Source: Pirellulales bacterium
Lineage (GTDB): Bacteria; Planctomycetota; Planctomycetia; Pirellulales; JANQPP01
Assembly (NCBI GenBank): GCA_028289405.1
Contig: JANQPP010000061.1
Coordinates: 1-36,465 of the forward strand
Reading direction: 5' to 3'
Length of the DNA stretch: 36,465 bases
Below are positions 14,055-22,653 of the stretch, in pieces (within the stretch, counting starts at the first letter, position 1; every line of letters begins with the position of its first letter). The notes under the pieces were generated by a model. That model ran no database searches, was not told the DNA's origin, and was given only the letters and a program-made list of their open reading frames with translations. The position numbers and the translations under genes were made by a program.

Positions 14055-17000
14055 ATGCCCGGAATTCGCGAACCAGGTTTCACGACTTTTCCCACAAGGT
14101 ACGGGCATATCCGGTGGCTGATCGTCGCAATCCTGTTCTGTCTGCCGGCGAATCCGATTGCCGCCGCCGAAGCGGTCGTGCCGCATAACCAGGATGCGCC
14201 GCCCGGTCCCGCGCTGAGCCCACAAGAGGCGCTGGCCAGGATGGAAGTGCCGCCTGGTTTCGAAGTCGAACTGGTCGCCAGCGAGCCGCAAATCGTCAAT
14301 CCCGTGGCCATGACCTTCGATGAGCGGGGCCGCATCTGGATCACCGAGAGCCTGGAATACCCGCGACGCGAACCCGGGCCAGGCCGGGACCGCGTGAAGA
14401 TCTTGGAGGACACCGATGGCGACGGCACGGTGGACAGCGTGAAGATCTTTGCCGAAGGGCTCAACATCCCCTCGGGCATTGCCGTGGGACATGGCGGCGT
14501 GTGGGTTGCCAATTCTCCCGACATCCTCTTCCTGCAAGATCTCAACGGCGACGACCGCGCGGACAAAAGCGAAGTCGTCGTCACCGGATTCGGACGGTTC
14601 GACACTCACGAGCTGCCCAATTCGCTCACTTGGGGACCCGATGGCTGGTTGTATGGCCTCAATGGGGTCTTCAACCCTGGCCATGTGAAGCAAGGAGACA
14701 AAGAGTTTCGCTTCACCTGCGCCCTATTCCGGATCCATCCCCGCACGCGTGAATTCCAACTCTTCGCGGAAGGGACGAGCAATCCCTGGGGCATCGCTTG
14801 GGACCGCGACGGAAGTGCGTTTTTGAGCGCCTGCGTGATCGACCATCTCTGGCATCTGGCGGAGACCGGTTACTACCACCGACAAGGCGGCCCCTATCCG
14901 CCCTTCACTTGGAAGATCGAATCGATCGTCAATCACAAACACCAAAAGGCGGCCTATTGCGGCATCCACTATTTCGATAGCGACGCCTATCCGCCCGAAT
15001 ATCGCGAACGGCTCTACATGGGCAACATCCATGGCAACTGCATCAATGTCGACTCACTGGAAAAAAACGGCGCGACCTACAAGGGAATCGGCCAGCCCGA
15101 TTTTCTACATGCCAACGACGTCTGGTTCATGCCGGTGGTGCAAAAGACGGGACCAGACGGCTGCCTGTACATCCTGGATTGGTATGACCGTTATCACTGC
15201 TATCAGGACGCTAACCGCGATCCGGCAGGTATCGACCGGTTGAAAGGGCGGCTCTACCGCGTGCGTTACCAAGGCACGCCCCGCCCGGAACGTTTTGACC
15301 TGGCAGCGGAGTCGGATGATCAACTCATCGCCCGCCTGGGCCATCCCAACGTCTACTACCCAGACATCGCTCAACGAATCCTCTGCGAACGCGCCGAACC
15401 GTCGTCTCGCATCAAGCTCCGGGAACTTGTGCTCGACTCGTCCGCCTCCCGCAAAGCCCGTTTGCATGCTCTGTGGGCGCTGATAGGAGGGGGGGAACTC
15501 GAACCTCAGTTTCATACGGAGCTCTTCGAACACGAGGATCCGGCCTTTCGTGCTTGGGCGGCGCGGGCGGCGGGAAATCAAGGCAACGTGCCTGCCGCCA
15601 TCGAAGCCGCTCTGTGGCAGGCGGTGGAAGATCCCGCGCCGGAGGTCCGGTTGCGGGCCGTCGTCGCTTTGAGAAAGACCGCGCGGGATGCGGAGCGTTT
15701 GATTAGTGCTTTGGTCCAGGTGGCGGCCACCTGTGGCGACGATCCGCTGTTGCCGCGTATCGCCTGGCGGGGACTCGAACCTCTTTTGGAAAATCACACG
15801 ACCGCCTTCCTGACCCATCTGGGCCGTCACGATTTGCGGCGGTCGCCGGGCCTGTCAGGCATGTTGCCCTTCGCCATCGACCGCATCCTCGCGCGGGAGG
15901 AAGGTGACACAGCCTCGGTGGCCAAGCTGTTCGAACTGCTCGCGTCATCGGAGTTGGCGGGACAAACCGCTGCCGGACAACTGCTGGAATCCCTGGCCGA
16001 ACGCGTGCAATCGGGCGAGATTGCCGGGCAGGAGCTTGTTGAACTCAAAGCGGCATTGGAACCTCATACGGCCCGCATCCTAAGCCAAGCTGAGGAAGAA
16101 CTCTATTTGGACGCCGCCTTTCTCACGGCGGCGTGGCGCGATCCGGCTGGTATGGAAGTCGTCCGAGAACTGCTGGTTTCATCTAATGTGAAAGAAGAAT
16201 CACGGCTGCAAGCGCTCGAAGCACTCGTGGCCGCCGAAGACCTCGGATTGTTGTCCGTGGTTCCTCATTTGCTCACGGGGTCTGCCGCGACATCGAACGC
16301 GTTTTCAGGCCAGGTCATCGCCGCCTTGGGCCGCTTGAATGAACCGGCCGTCGCCGAGGTCTTGCTGGCGGTGTATGCGGATTTGAATGCCACGCTCCGC
16401 CCCAAGGCGATAGAGCTGCTCACACAGCGCGGCATTTGGGCACGCCCGCTGCTTGCAGCCATTGGCCAGGAAACCCTCGCACCCAGCGTGCTCAACGTGA
16501 ATCAGGTCCGCAAGCTGGCCGCCAGCCCCGACGCGGAAATCGCGGAAGCGGTCCGCGAGATTTGGGGCAGTGTGCGTGGTGAGCGGGATGCCGACCGCGA
16601 GCGCGTGGTTTATCGCATGCGCCGCCATCTGCAGGCACATCGTGGCAATCCGCTGGCCGGCGAAAAAGTGTTTGCCCGGGTCTGCGGCCAGTGCCACAAA
16701 ATGCATGGCAGCGGCCAGGAGGTGGGACCAGACATCACGCGGAATGGTCGGGCGTCCTTCGACCAGCTATTGTCGAACGTCTTCGATCCCAGCTTGGTGA
16801 TCGGCACCGCCTACCAGGCCCATACCGTGGTCACCGACGATGGCCGCGTCCTCTCCGGCCTGGTCAAGGAGGACAGTCCGCAACGCATCATCCTCAAGGT
16901 GGAAGGGGGCAAGGAGGAGTTGATCCCGCGCAAGCAGGTGGAGCTGTTCCAAGCGAGCGGACTTTCACTGATGCCGGAAAAACTGGAGCAGCAGCTTTCA

Positions 17001-17660
17001 CCCACGGAACTCGCCGATTTGTTCGCTTATCTGACGTTGGACCTGCCGCCTCACAATGCCGACGCGGAGTGGATTCCTGGCGCCACTCCGCTGGCGTACG
17101 AAGACGTCACGCTGCCGGAGAACCTTTCCAATCTGTTCGCCATCGCGCGGTGGGACACCAATGCCGATGAACTGGGAGCGGAGATTCAAGGACGCATCCA
17201 GCATGTGTTGTGGCATCCTTCCCGCCGCTCGTTCGTATGGTCCTCATCGTCGAAAAGCTTCACCTTCGCCTGGAATGAAGACGCGCCCGCCGCCACGGAA
17301 GCGAAATCCGTGACGCTGACGGCCCGCTGGAACGAGCCGATCGAAGCCAACCTGCTCTCGCTGCGGGGAGCGGACGACGCGACCGCCAGCGGCATGGCCT
17401 GGAAGATCGAGTTCCAGCAGGAAGGGCAGTGGGTCTTGCTCGAACAGGGCCAAGGAGACTGGTACGCCGAGGGTGGATTCCTCTGGGGCGGCGCGGGTGC
17501 GACCCCCCTCAGGATGTCGGCGATCCGCATCTCCTTCTTCAGTCCGGATGGAAAGACGCCGCTGAAGTCGGTGAAGCTGCGGGGAGACGCGGGCCGGGCC
17601 TGGGTACTGGCCTCCGTGCCGCCGGGCGCTTCCTTGGCTGAACAACATTCCACGGAATGA
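14055..17660 (+). CDS. PVC-type heme-binding CxxCH protein with beta-propeller and HEAT repeats
   Basis: 1201 residues with ATG preceded by AGGAAG. A signal/anchor segment (HIRWLIVAILFCLPANPIAAA, about 18-38) is followed by a dehydrogenase-like beta-propeller (about 60-420; PPGFEVELVASEPQIVNPVAM, EDTDGDGTVD, GPDGWLYGLNGV, YILDWYDRYH), a helical HEAT region (about 430-840) and a cytochrome c domain with C877-GQ-C880-H881 (CGQCHK). The sequence KVFARVCGQCHKMHG plus the NVFDPSLVIGTAYQAHTVVT and LVKEDSP blocks identifies the PVC cytochrome family. The C-terminus (about 1040-1190) looks like a beta-rich binding domain. It is probably periplasmic and used in oxidation of sugars or related substrates; the substrate is unknown. 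It is a single-gene unit. Confidence 0.9.
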   Translation: MPGIREPGFTTFPTRYGHIRWLIVAILFCLPANPIAAAEAVVPHNQDAPPGPALSPQEALARMEVPPGFEVELVASEPQIVNPVAMTFDERGRIWITESLEYPRREPGPGRDRVKILEDTDGDGTVDSVKIFAEGLNIPSGIAVGHGGVWVANSPDILFLQDLNGDDRADKSEVVVTGFGRFDTHELPNSLTWGPDGWLYGLNGVFNPGHVKQGDKEFRFTCALFRIHPRTREFQLFAEGTSNPWGIAWDRDGSAFLSACVIDHLWHLAETGYYHRQGGPYPPFTWKIESIVNHKHQKAAYCGIHYFDSDAYPPEYRERLYMGNIHGNCINVDSLEKNGATYKGIGQPDFLHANDVWFMPVVQKTGPDGCLYILDWYDRYHCYQDANRDPAGIDRLKGRLYRVRYQGTPRPERFDLAAESDDQLIARLGHPNVYYPDIAQRILCERAEPSSRIKLRELVLDSSASRKARLHALWALIGGGELEPQFHTELFEHEDPAFRAWAARAAGNQGNVPAAIEAALWQAVEDPAPEVRLRAVVALRKTARDAERLISALVQVAATCGDDPLLPRIAWRGLEPLLENHTTAFLTHLGRHDLRRSPGLSGMLPFAIDRILAREEGDTASVAKLFELLASSELAGQTAAGQLLESLAERVQSGEIAGQELVELKAALEPHTARILSQAEEELYLDAAFLTAAWRDPAGMEVVRELLVSSNVKEESRLQALEALVAAEDLGLLSVVPHLLTGSAATSNAFSGQVIAALGRLNEPAVAEVLLAVYADLNATLRPKAIELLTQRGIWARPLLAAIGQETLAPSVLNVNQVRKLAASPDAEIAEAVREIWGSVRGERDADRERVVYRMRRHLQAHRGNPLAGEKVFARVCGQCHKMHGSGQEVGPDITRNGRASFDQLLSNVFDPSLVIGTAYQAHTVVTDDGRVLSGLVKEDSPQRIILKVEGGKEELIPRKQVELFQASGLSLMPEKLEQQLSPTELADLFAYLTLDLPPHNADAEWIPGATPLAYEDVTLPENLSNLFAIARWDTNADELGAEIQGRIQHVLWHPSRRSFVWSSSSKSFTFAWNEDAPAATEAKSVTLTARWNEPIEANLLSLRGADDATASGMAWKIEFQQEGQWVLLEQGQGDWYAEGGFLWGGAGATPLRMSAIRISFFSPDGKTPLKSVKLRGDAGRAWVLASVPPGASLAEQHSTE

Positions 17661-17821
17661 AGCACAGCCCCCATCTGTCTACATAGCGAGAATCAAGCAA
17701 CTTGAATTCGCAATCCATGACTCTGACTACGTTTCAGATCTTGGCAAAAAGTAGCAGACATTGTTGAAGATTCTCTTTGCCAGGCCCCGGCAATCGCGCG
17801 AAATCAGCGGTTCATCCCGGG
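17661..17821. other. Intergenic region between the PVC cytochrome and HETLH protein genes
   Basis: 161 bp between two convergent genes. A loose inverted repeat, TGGCAAAAAG (17742-17751) with CTCTTTGCCA (17773-17782), could form a bidirectional hairpin but has a 21-base loop and no T-tract. Nothing else is recognised. Confidence 0.35.
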
Positions 17822-18553
17822 TCAAGGCATCGAGTCATCATTGTGGTCGAACTTCCCGCTACCGTAGTCATGGTCGAAACCACCCGTCCAAAAATTGCGA
17901 TGCTTCTGCAGAGCCTGTGCCATGTCCTTGGCATTCCGCTCGGTCAGCTTCGTGTCTTCGCCGATCTCTCCCTTCGCGAGTCCTCCTCTGCTATGCATCT
18001 CGTCTTCGACTTTCAGCTTGGCATGCAACGTCTCATGCCAGATAAACTTGGCAATCTGATAAGGCCGCTCCTTGAGGTCGCGGACATAAACTTCCGCTCC
18101 GACCGAGTTGCCCTCTGAACTGTCTTCCCACTGAGTTAACCCATACTGGTTTTCTTTCTTTTTCTTCGAGCCGAATTTTTGGCCAATAATTCCTTTGGCG
18201 TGGCTGGGGCACATGTAAACCAGCACATCGTTCGGCTGGAGAGCCGGTTTGGCCGTGACCATCTTGACGATCACCTTGTCGATTTTTTTGGTCTTCCGGT
18301 TCGACTTTTCAAAGAGAAGCCAGGTCAGGTCCTCGACTTGCTGCCAATTCAGCCCCATGTTGCGGGGATTTCCCAAGTACACGCGAATCGTTGACACGTT
18401 ATCTACCTTTCGTCCCTCTAGTGGATGCTCGTGGGCAAAGATGCCCGTTTCCCTCGACACTTGCGTTATCGAGTCGGGCGCAGCCGGGTTGACGTATTTC
18501 CGCAAGAATTCAAGGGACTTCAAGGAAGAAGATCGCAAGTCGTGTGCCTCCAT
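17822..18553 (-). CDS. Unrecognised protein with an HETLH zinc-peptidase-like motif
   Basis: 243 residues, ATG at 18551-18553, without a clear ribosome site. The central region has HETLH at 173-177 (IAKFIWHETLHAKLKVEDEMH), matching the HExxH zinc-metallopeptidase core; H187 or nearby acidic residues could be the third ligand. Around it are a Lys-rich stretch (FGSKKKKENQYGL) and DDLKERPYQ-type polar sequence. The C-terminus is rich in His, Asp and Gly (FDHDYGSGKFDHNDD). There is no signal peptide or membrane segment, so a cytoplasmic or exported-by-other-means protein is possible. I do not recognise the family. It is monocistronic and flanked by unrelated genes. The motif could be fortuitous, and peptidase activity is only inferred. 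Confidence 0.6.
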   Translation of the reverse strand: MEAHDLRSSSLKSLEFLRKYVNPAAPDSITQVSRETGIFAHEHPLEGRKVDNVSTIRVYLGNPRNMGLNWQQVEDLTWLLFEKSNRKTKKIDKVIVKMVTAKPALQPNDVLVYMCPSHAKGIIGQKFGSKKKKENQYGLTQWEDSSEGNSVGAEVYVRDLKERPYQIAKFIWHETLHAKLKVEDEMHSRGGLAKGEIGEDTKLTERNAKDMAQALQKHRNFWTGGFDHDYGSGKFDHNDDSMP

Positions 18554-18960
18554 CCGGGCTTTGGGGCACCATTCGTTGCGTCGCGAGATTTAGAATTGCG
18601 GGCAGTTCACGTAAGTGGGCGAAGAGAATCGCCATTCGGTCTGATATTCAGACCCAGACTTCCCGAGATCTCGGTGACGATCGTTTCCACGGACTGATTG
18701 CCCGGGTGGTTGGTCAACCGCGGCGACCGGGTTCCGGCAAAGTCTTGGGCGTGGAAAAGGGCCAAGCCGAAGAACGACATCCCCTCCCTGGATCCACCAC
18801 GACAACCCGATTGGAAGCGGCTAGGATACCGAATGTACAAGCTTGACTTTCTCGCAACCGGAACAGCGCCATGGCCATCGACGCACGCCAGAACGCTTAT
18901 CTCAAAACCATCGAAGCCCTGCGTCTCGAATAGCGACTGAAGAAAGTGAGGAGGCGCGGC
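18554..18960. other. Non-coding stretch with a 20-codon frame ahead of the VTT gene
   Basis: 407 bp between divergent genes. At 18871-18933 a 20-codon frame (MAIDARQNAYLKTIEALRLE) ends in TAG, and the same frame continues without another stop into the VTT gene. It may be a leader peptide, or an N-terminal extension cut off by an amber codon. No firm promoter is seen. Confidence 0.45.
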
Positions 18961-19653
18961 TTGGAGAACCGCTACCGGCTGCTGGCCATTTTGTTCCTGA
19001 CGACGATGGTAGCGGTCATGGTCTGGTCCTACGCCAGCGGCGGGATCGTGGCGGTACTGCTCGGCCCAAGCGGTGACAGTCAGGAAAAAGTCGAGGCGAT
19101 TCGCGCGTGCTTGAATCAGTGGCAAGCAGCCGCCCCCTTGGCTTACATGATGATGGTTACCATGGAAGTGGTGGTGGCTCCGATTCCAGGAACGCTGCTC
19201 TACCTTCCCGGCGGCACGATATTCGGCGGCTTTTGGGGCGGCCTGCTGTCGCTCTTGGGAAACGTGCTGGGAGCGGCCATCTCTTGCCAGCTTATACGGT
19301 CCATCGCGGGCCGTAGGGCCACTGAATCCTTTTTTGAAGGCCGTGCCCTCGCCAAATACCGCGCTCTGATCGAACGGAGAGGACTGGCGATCATCGTGCT
19401 TCTGCGGCTCAATCCGCTCACTTCCTCCGATTTGGTTTCCTACGCGGCGGGCCTGACCACGTTGCGTGTCGCCACTGTGGCGGGAGGTACTTTTTTGGGC
19501 ATGGCGCCGCTCTGCTTCGCCCAGTCTTATCTGGCTGAAACGCTGTTCGAAGCGTTTCCTTGGCTGGTCTGGCCTCTGCTCCTCGCGTTGGCCGTGTATT
19601 TGGTCACGGTTGTCGTGGTTATCTGGAGGCTCCGTCCCGCGCAAGCGAAGTGA
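18961..19653 (+). CDS. TVP38/TMEM64-type (VTT domain) membrane protein
   Basis: 230 residues from a TTG at 18961 that has AGGAGG six bases upstream; the GTG at 18946 would leave the ribosome site inside the gene. Hydrophobic segments appear at the N-terminus (YRLLAILFLTTMVAVMVWSYA) and then in the VTT core, with the family signature VVVAPIPGTLLYLPGGTIFGG, a cytoplasmic turn with RRGLAIIVLLRLNPL and TSSDLVSYAAGLT, and a final LLLALAVYLVTVVVVIW helix. VTT/DedA-like proteins act in lipid or undecaprenyl-phosphate flipping and membrane homeostasis. The exact role cannot be stated. Downstream lies an independent promoter for the lipoprotein gene. Confidence 0.85.
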   Translation: MENRYRLLAILFLTTMVAVMVWSYASGGIVAVLLGPSGDSQEKVEAIRACLNQWQAAAPLAYMMMVTMEVVVAPIPGTLLYLPGGTIFGGFWGGLLSLLGNVLGAAISCQLIRSIAGRRATESFFEGRALAKYRALIERRGLAIIVLLRLNPLTSSDLVSYAAGLTTLRVATVAGGTFLGMAPLCFAQSYLAETLFEAFPWLVWPLLLALAVYLVTVVVVIWRLRPAQAK

Positions 19654-19792
19654 AATGGCATCGATGTCAGGTCGCGAAAAAGGTTCCGCTGCCATGGATA
19701 AGAACGTATTTTTTACCACACAGAAGAATTCGCACGGTGAGTGCCTGTCACCCATCGAAACGCGCGCCGATTCAGTGCACGGCCGGATTTCG

Positions 19793-19821
19793 TTGACGCT
19801 CGATTTTTCAACTGATAGACT
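19793..19821 (+). promoter_or_regulatory. Sigma70-like promoter of the lipoprotein gene
   Basis: TTGACG (19793-19798) and TAGACT (19816-19821) are separated by 17 bases. The start would be near 19828, about 85 bases before the gene. The leader contains GGCTC/GAGCC, a small hairpin. Confidence 0.55.
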
Positions 19822-19911
19822 CACTTGCGTGCAATTTTTTGGCTCAAGCCGCGAGCCGAGGCAGCCAGCGGCGAGGGCATTCTTACCGCTCGTAGATAAG
19901 GATGGCGGCTC

Positions 19912-20439
19912 ATGCGGAACACGAAGTCACGGGGGCAAAATTTTATGCAGTCGGGAAATCCGAATCGAAAGTCACCGGCCATTCGCTTCGCCATGGGCCG
20001 GAACTTGTTGGCCGGCTGGTCACTCGGGCTCGGCGTTCTCTGTACATTGGGGTGCGGTTCCGGCGAGCCTTTCGATATGACGCCCGTGTCGGGGAAGGTG
20101 ACCTATGAAGATGGTTCGCTGATTCCTGGTCACCGTGTCGAGGTTCGCTTCGTGCCTCAAGACGTAAAGTCGGAAGACCCCAAGGTGTCCCCTCGCTTTG
20201 CGGGAGCGGAGGTCGACGTGGCCACGGGCGAGTTTATCGAATCCACGACGCACACATGGGGCGACGGCGTGATCGTGGGCCGACATAAAGTTCTGGTGCG
20301 GTCCTTTGATCAGAACGAACGACCGACCGGCGCGGTCCCCAGAGAATACACCGATGAGCGAGACACCCCCCTGGAAATGGACATTACTTACGGCATGGAT
20401 CCCGTGGAGATTCAAGTTCCCAAGCCGAAAGGCAAGTAG
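19912..20439 (+). CDS. Small lipoprotein with a carboxypeptidase-regulatory-like beta domain
   Basis: 175 residues. The ATG at 19912 has a moderate AAGGA site; an ATG at 19945 is an alternative. A signal of the LAGWSLGLGVLCTLGCGSG form ends at a lipobox-like LGC, which would be lipidated on Cys (about residue 48). The mature part begins with VSGKVTYEDGSLIPGHRVEV, then FVPQ, ATGEF, GRHKVLVRSFDQNE and ends PVEIQVPKPKGK. Such small beta-sandwich lipoproteins typically sit beside DUF1559 genes in planctomycetes, as here. The role is unknown; a structural or anchoring partner of the pseudopilin-like neighbour is plausible. Confidence 0.75.
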   Translation: MRNTKSRGQNFMQSGNPNRKSPAIRFAMGRNLLAGWSLGLGVLCTLGCGSGEPFDMTPVSGKVTYEDGSLIPGHRVEVRFVPQDVKSEDPKVSPRFAGAEVDVATGEFIESTTHTWGDGVIVGRHKVLVRSFDQNERPTGAVPREYTDERDTPLEMDITYGMDPVEIQVPKPKGK

Positions 20440-20634
20440 TTTCTAATTTCGCACGGCATCCCGCAGTCGCCGCGCGGTTTTTGAATCTACGAACAAACGG
20501 CACGCGTTTGCACGCAGATTGGCTTTTTGTCTGTGTCACACCTGTTAACAAATAATCCAAAGGTTTCCGCCGTTGGTTTTTTGATGAATTCCTGGATTTC
20601 TTGGCGAGATCCAAGTCGAGACCGTACTGGTTGC

Positions 20635-20662
20635 TTGACGAATCAGACAATCGATTTGTACT
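20635..20662 (+). promoter_or_regulatory. Possible sigma70-like promoter of the DUF1559 gene
   Basis: TTGACG (20635-20640) followed after 16 bases by TGTACT (20657-20662). It lies 44 bases before the DUF1559 start. Plausible but weak at the -10 box. Confidence 0.4.
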
Positions 20663-20705
20663 AAAACAGAGAAGAAAAAACATACAGGTTATCAGGAGAA
20701 AGGCT

Positions 20706-21749
20706 ATGTTTCCGTCCTCATCCGATCGCCGCGGCTTCACGCTGGTGGAATTGCTCGTCGTAATCGCGATTATTGGCATTCTGGTTGCCTTGCTGCTCCC
20801 CGCCGTGCAATCCGCACGTGAAGCGGCACGCCGTACGCAATGCCAAAACAATATCAAGCAATTGGGTTTGGCTCTGCAGGGTTACCATGACCAATGGAAT
20901 TTTTTCCCTCCCAGTTCCACGTGGGTCAACACCGATGAAATTCAGCAACGTAACAACGGCAATCTGAGCGAGAATTGGGTCATTCTGATCCTGCCTTTCA
21001 TGGAACAGCAGGCCCTGCGGGACTCCTTCGATTTGTCCCAATTCATTACGCAACCGGTCAATGCCGCGGCCCGGGGCACGGAGATCGCTTCCATGCTCTG
21101 CCCCTCTGATGGTTTCAACCGTACGAAGATGAATGGCAGCCGGTACAACTACGGCGATGGCTGGGCTCGCGGAAATTACGGTGCCGTTGGTTCTCTGGGG
21201 CTGATGGGCGGACCGAACGGCCAAAGGAATTACTTGGAGGATTGGAACAATCCGCAACGGCGGGGCACCATGGGAACGAATGTCTCGGTGGGAATAGCCG
21301 GAATCGAGGATGGCACGACGAACACCATCATTATCGGCGAACTGCGAGCCGGCATCGTCGATTTCGATTGTCGAGGGACGTGGGCCATGTCGGGTGGTTG
21401 CCCCAGCAGCTTTTGGGCCCACGGGAATGTAGGGGATGCCAGTGGCCCCAACAATAATACTTCCCTGCTGGCCGATGATCTGCAAGGTTGTCCCGATGTC
21501 CAGTCCGAAGTGGGCGGTGAGCGGGAGTTGGCCAGGTTGGGCATGTCATGCTCGCGGGACAACTGGCCTAATTTTCAACAGACGATGCGGAGCCTGCATC
21601 CCGGCGGTGTGTTCGTCGGCTTTGGTGACGGCAGCGTGAAGTGGATTAGCGACTTCATCGAGATCAGCACCAGCCAGAGTTTTCTCTCCGTTTGGGACCG
21701 TCTCAACCTCTCCTCGGACGGATTGCGGATCGATCCGAACAGATATTGA
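20706..21749 (+). CDS. DUF1559 protein, prepilin-type N-terminus, H-X9-DG C-terminus
   Basis: 347 residues from the ATG at 20706 (AGGAGAAAGGC upstream). The N-terminus RRGFTLVELLVVIAIIGILV is a type IV prepilin/pseudopilin signal: cut after G, then methylated F, with a Glu at +5. A hydrophobic alpha helix continues to about residue 40 (VALLLPAVQSAREAARR). The globular part carries the DUF1559 hallmarks, ending with the H-X9-DG motif at LHPGGVFVGFGDGSVKW. Such proteins are abundant, multi-copy planctomycete pseudopilin-like components whose function is not settled. It shares context with the upstream lipoprotein. Confidence 0.9.
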   Translation: MFPSSSDRRGFTLVELLVVIAIIGILVALLLPAVQSAREAARRTQCQNNIKQLGLALQGYHDQWNFFPPSSTWVNTDEIQQRNNGNLSENWVILILPFMEQQALRDSFDLSQFITQPVNAAARGTEIASMLCPSDGFNRTKMNGSRYNYGDGWARGNYGAVGSLGLMGGPNGQRNYLEDWNNPQRRGTMGTNVSVGIAGIEDGTTNTIIIGELRAGIVDFDCRGTWAMSGGCPSSFWAHGNVGDASGPNNNTSLLADDLQGCPDVQSEVGGERELARLGMSCSRDNWPNFQQTMRSLHPGGVFVGFGDGSVKWISDFIEISTSQSFLSVWDRLNLSSDGLRIDPNRY

Positions 21750-21813
21750 TTCAGCCCATCCGCGGAAGAACTTCGGATTCTTGCTTCGACTGCATGCCTC
21801 TGGGCGCTTCGCC

Positions 21814-22587
21814 TTAGCGGCTGGGGCGGTACACGTGCCTGGCGAGGCAAGCGGACAGAGGGTCGTCTTTGGGCCCGCAGAAGCCTAAATGCAGACGCTT
21901 GCGCCAACCTTCGGCGTAGGGAAACCGTTCCGACATGCTCCCCACTTCCGCCGAGAGGTCTTGCATGGTGTGGAGATAGGAATCGAGCCCTTGGCTCGTG
22001 TCGAGCCATTCCTTTTGGCTGGCATGGTGGGCCAGCATGTTCGTCTTTTCCTCCATGACCTCGCCGATATCCACATAGAGCTCGGGACGCACGACATTTC
22101 CCAATGGGTCACGGTTTCCGTGCGGCTGCGCGTGGTAAACCGTCACTTCCCCAGAGATCGCGGCCCGTTCCGGCCGGGTCGAGTAGTTGGGCATGCCTCG
22201 CGCGAAGGTGGCGGTGACCGCTAGCCGGCACGTATTGACGTGATCCTCCATGTAATCCTGTGGCGAATGCGTGAGTACGATCCGGGGTTCAACCGAACGT
22301 ACCACGGACGCCAGACGGCGGAGCAACTCGTCGGTGTAAAAGATCTCTAAATCGTGAACCAGACTCGCGTGGAACGTGGCGCCGATTGATTCAGCGGCGG
22401 CTTGGGCCTCGGCAGCACGGGTAGCGGCGATAGTAACCGCGTCGGCCGTCGCGGAGCCGCAATATCCGTCCGCCACGTTCAAATAATGCAGCTCAAAGCC
22501 GGCTTCACGCAGCCGAATGAGCGTGCCGGCCATCACGAATTCGATATCGTCCGGATGCGCGGCAATGGCCAGAACTCGCTCGGACAT
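21814..22587 (-). CDS. PIG-L family deacetylase
   Basis: 257 residues from the ATG at 22585-22587 (an AAAGG lies upstream; the ATG at 22606-22608 has no site). The metal-binding motif AHPDD (residues about 10-14 of the RVLAIAAHPDDIEFVMAG start) and a later HSPQDYMEDH block are those of the LmbE/PIG-L superfamily. These zinc enzymes remove N-acetyl groups from GlcNAc-linked substrates or from bacillithiol/mycothiol precursors. Here it lies 66 bases behind a NagB-like gene, pointing to amino-sugar handling; the substrate is not known. The last gene of the leftward set. Confidence 0.85.
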   Translation of the reverse strand: MSERVLAIAAHPDDIEFVMAGTLIRLREAGFELHYLNVADGYCGSATADAVTIAATRAAEAQAAAESIGATFHASLVHDLEIFYTDELLRRLASVVRSVEPRIVLTHSPQDYMEDHVNTCRLAVTATFARGMPNYSTRPERAAISGEVTVYHAQPHGNRDPLGNVVRPELYVDIGEVMEEKTNMLAHHASQKEWLDTSQGLDSYLHTMQDLSAEVGSMSERFPYAEGWRKRLHLGFCGPKDDPLSACLARHVYRPSR

Positions 22588-22653
22588 CGGCGGGGCCTTT
22601 CGAGACATGGCGTGGAAACGGTGCAAGGAATTTCGCCGTGGCACGGCGGCATT

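Noticed and set aside
18607..19824. 405-codon minus-strand frame over the VTT gene
   Set aside because: It is the antisense of a membrane protein gene with clear family motifs, and its own sequence is low in hydrophobic and rich in Arg/Gln/His, as expected for a shadow.
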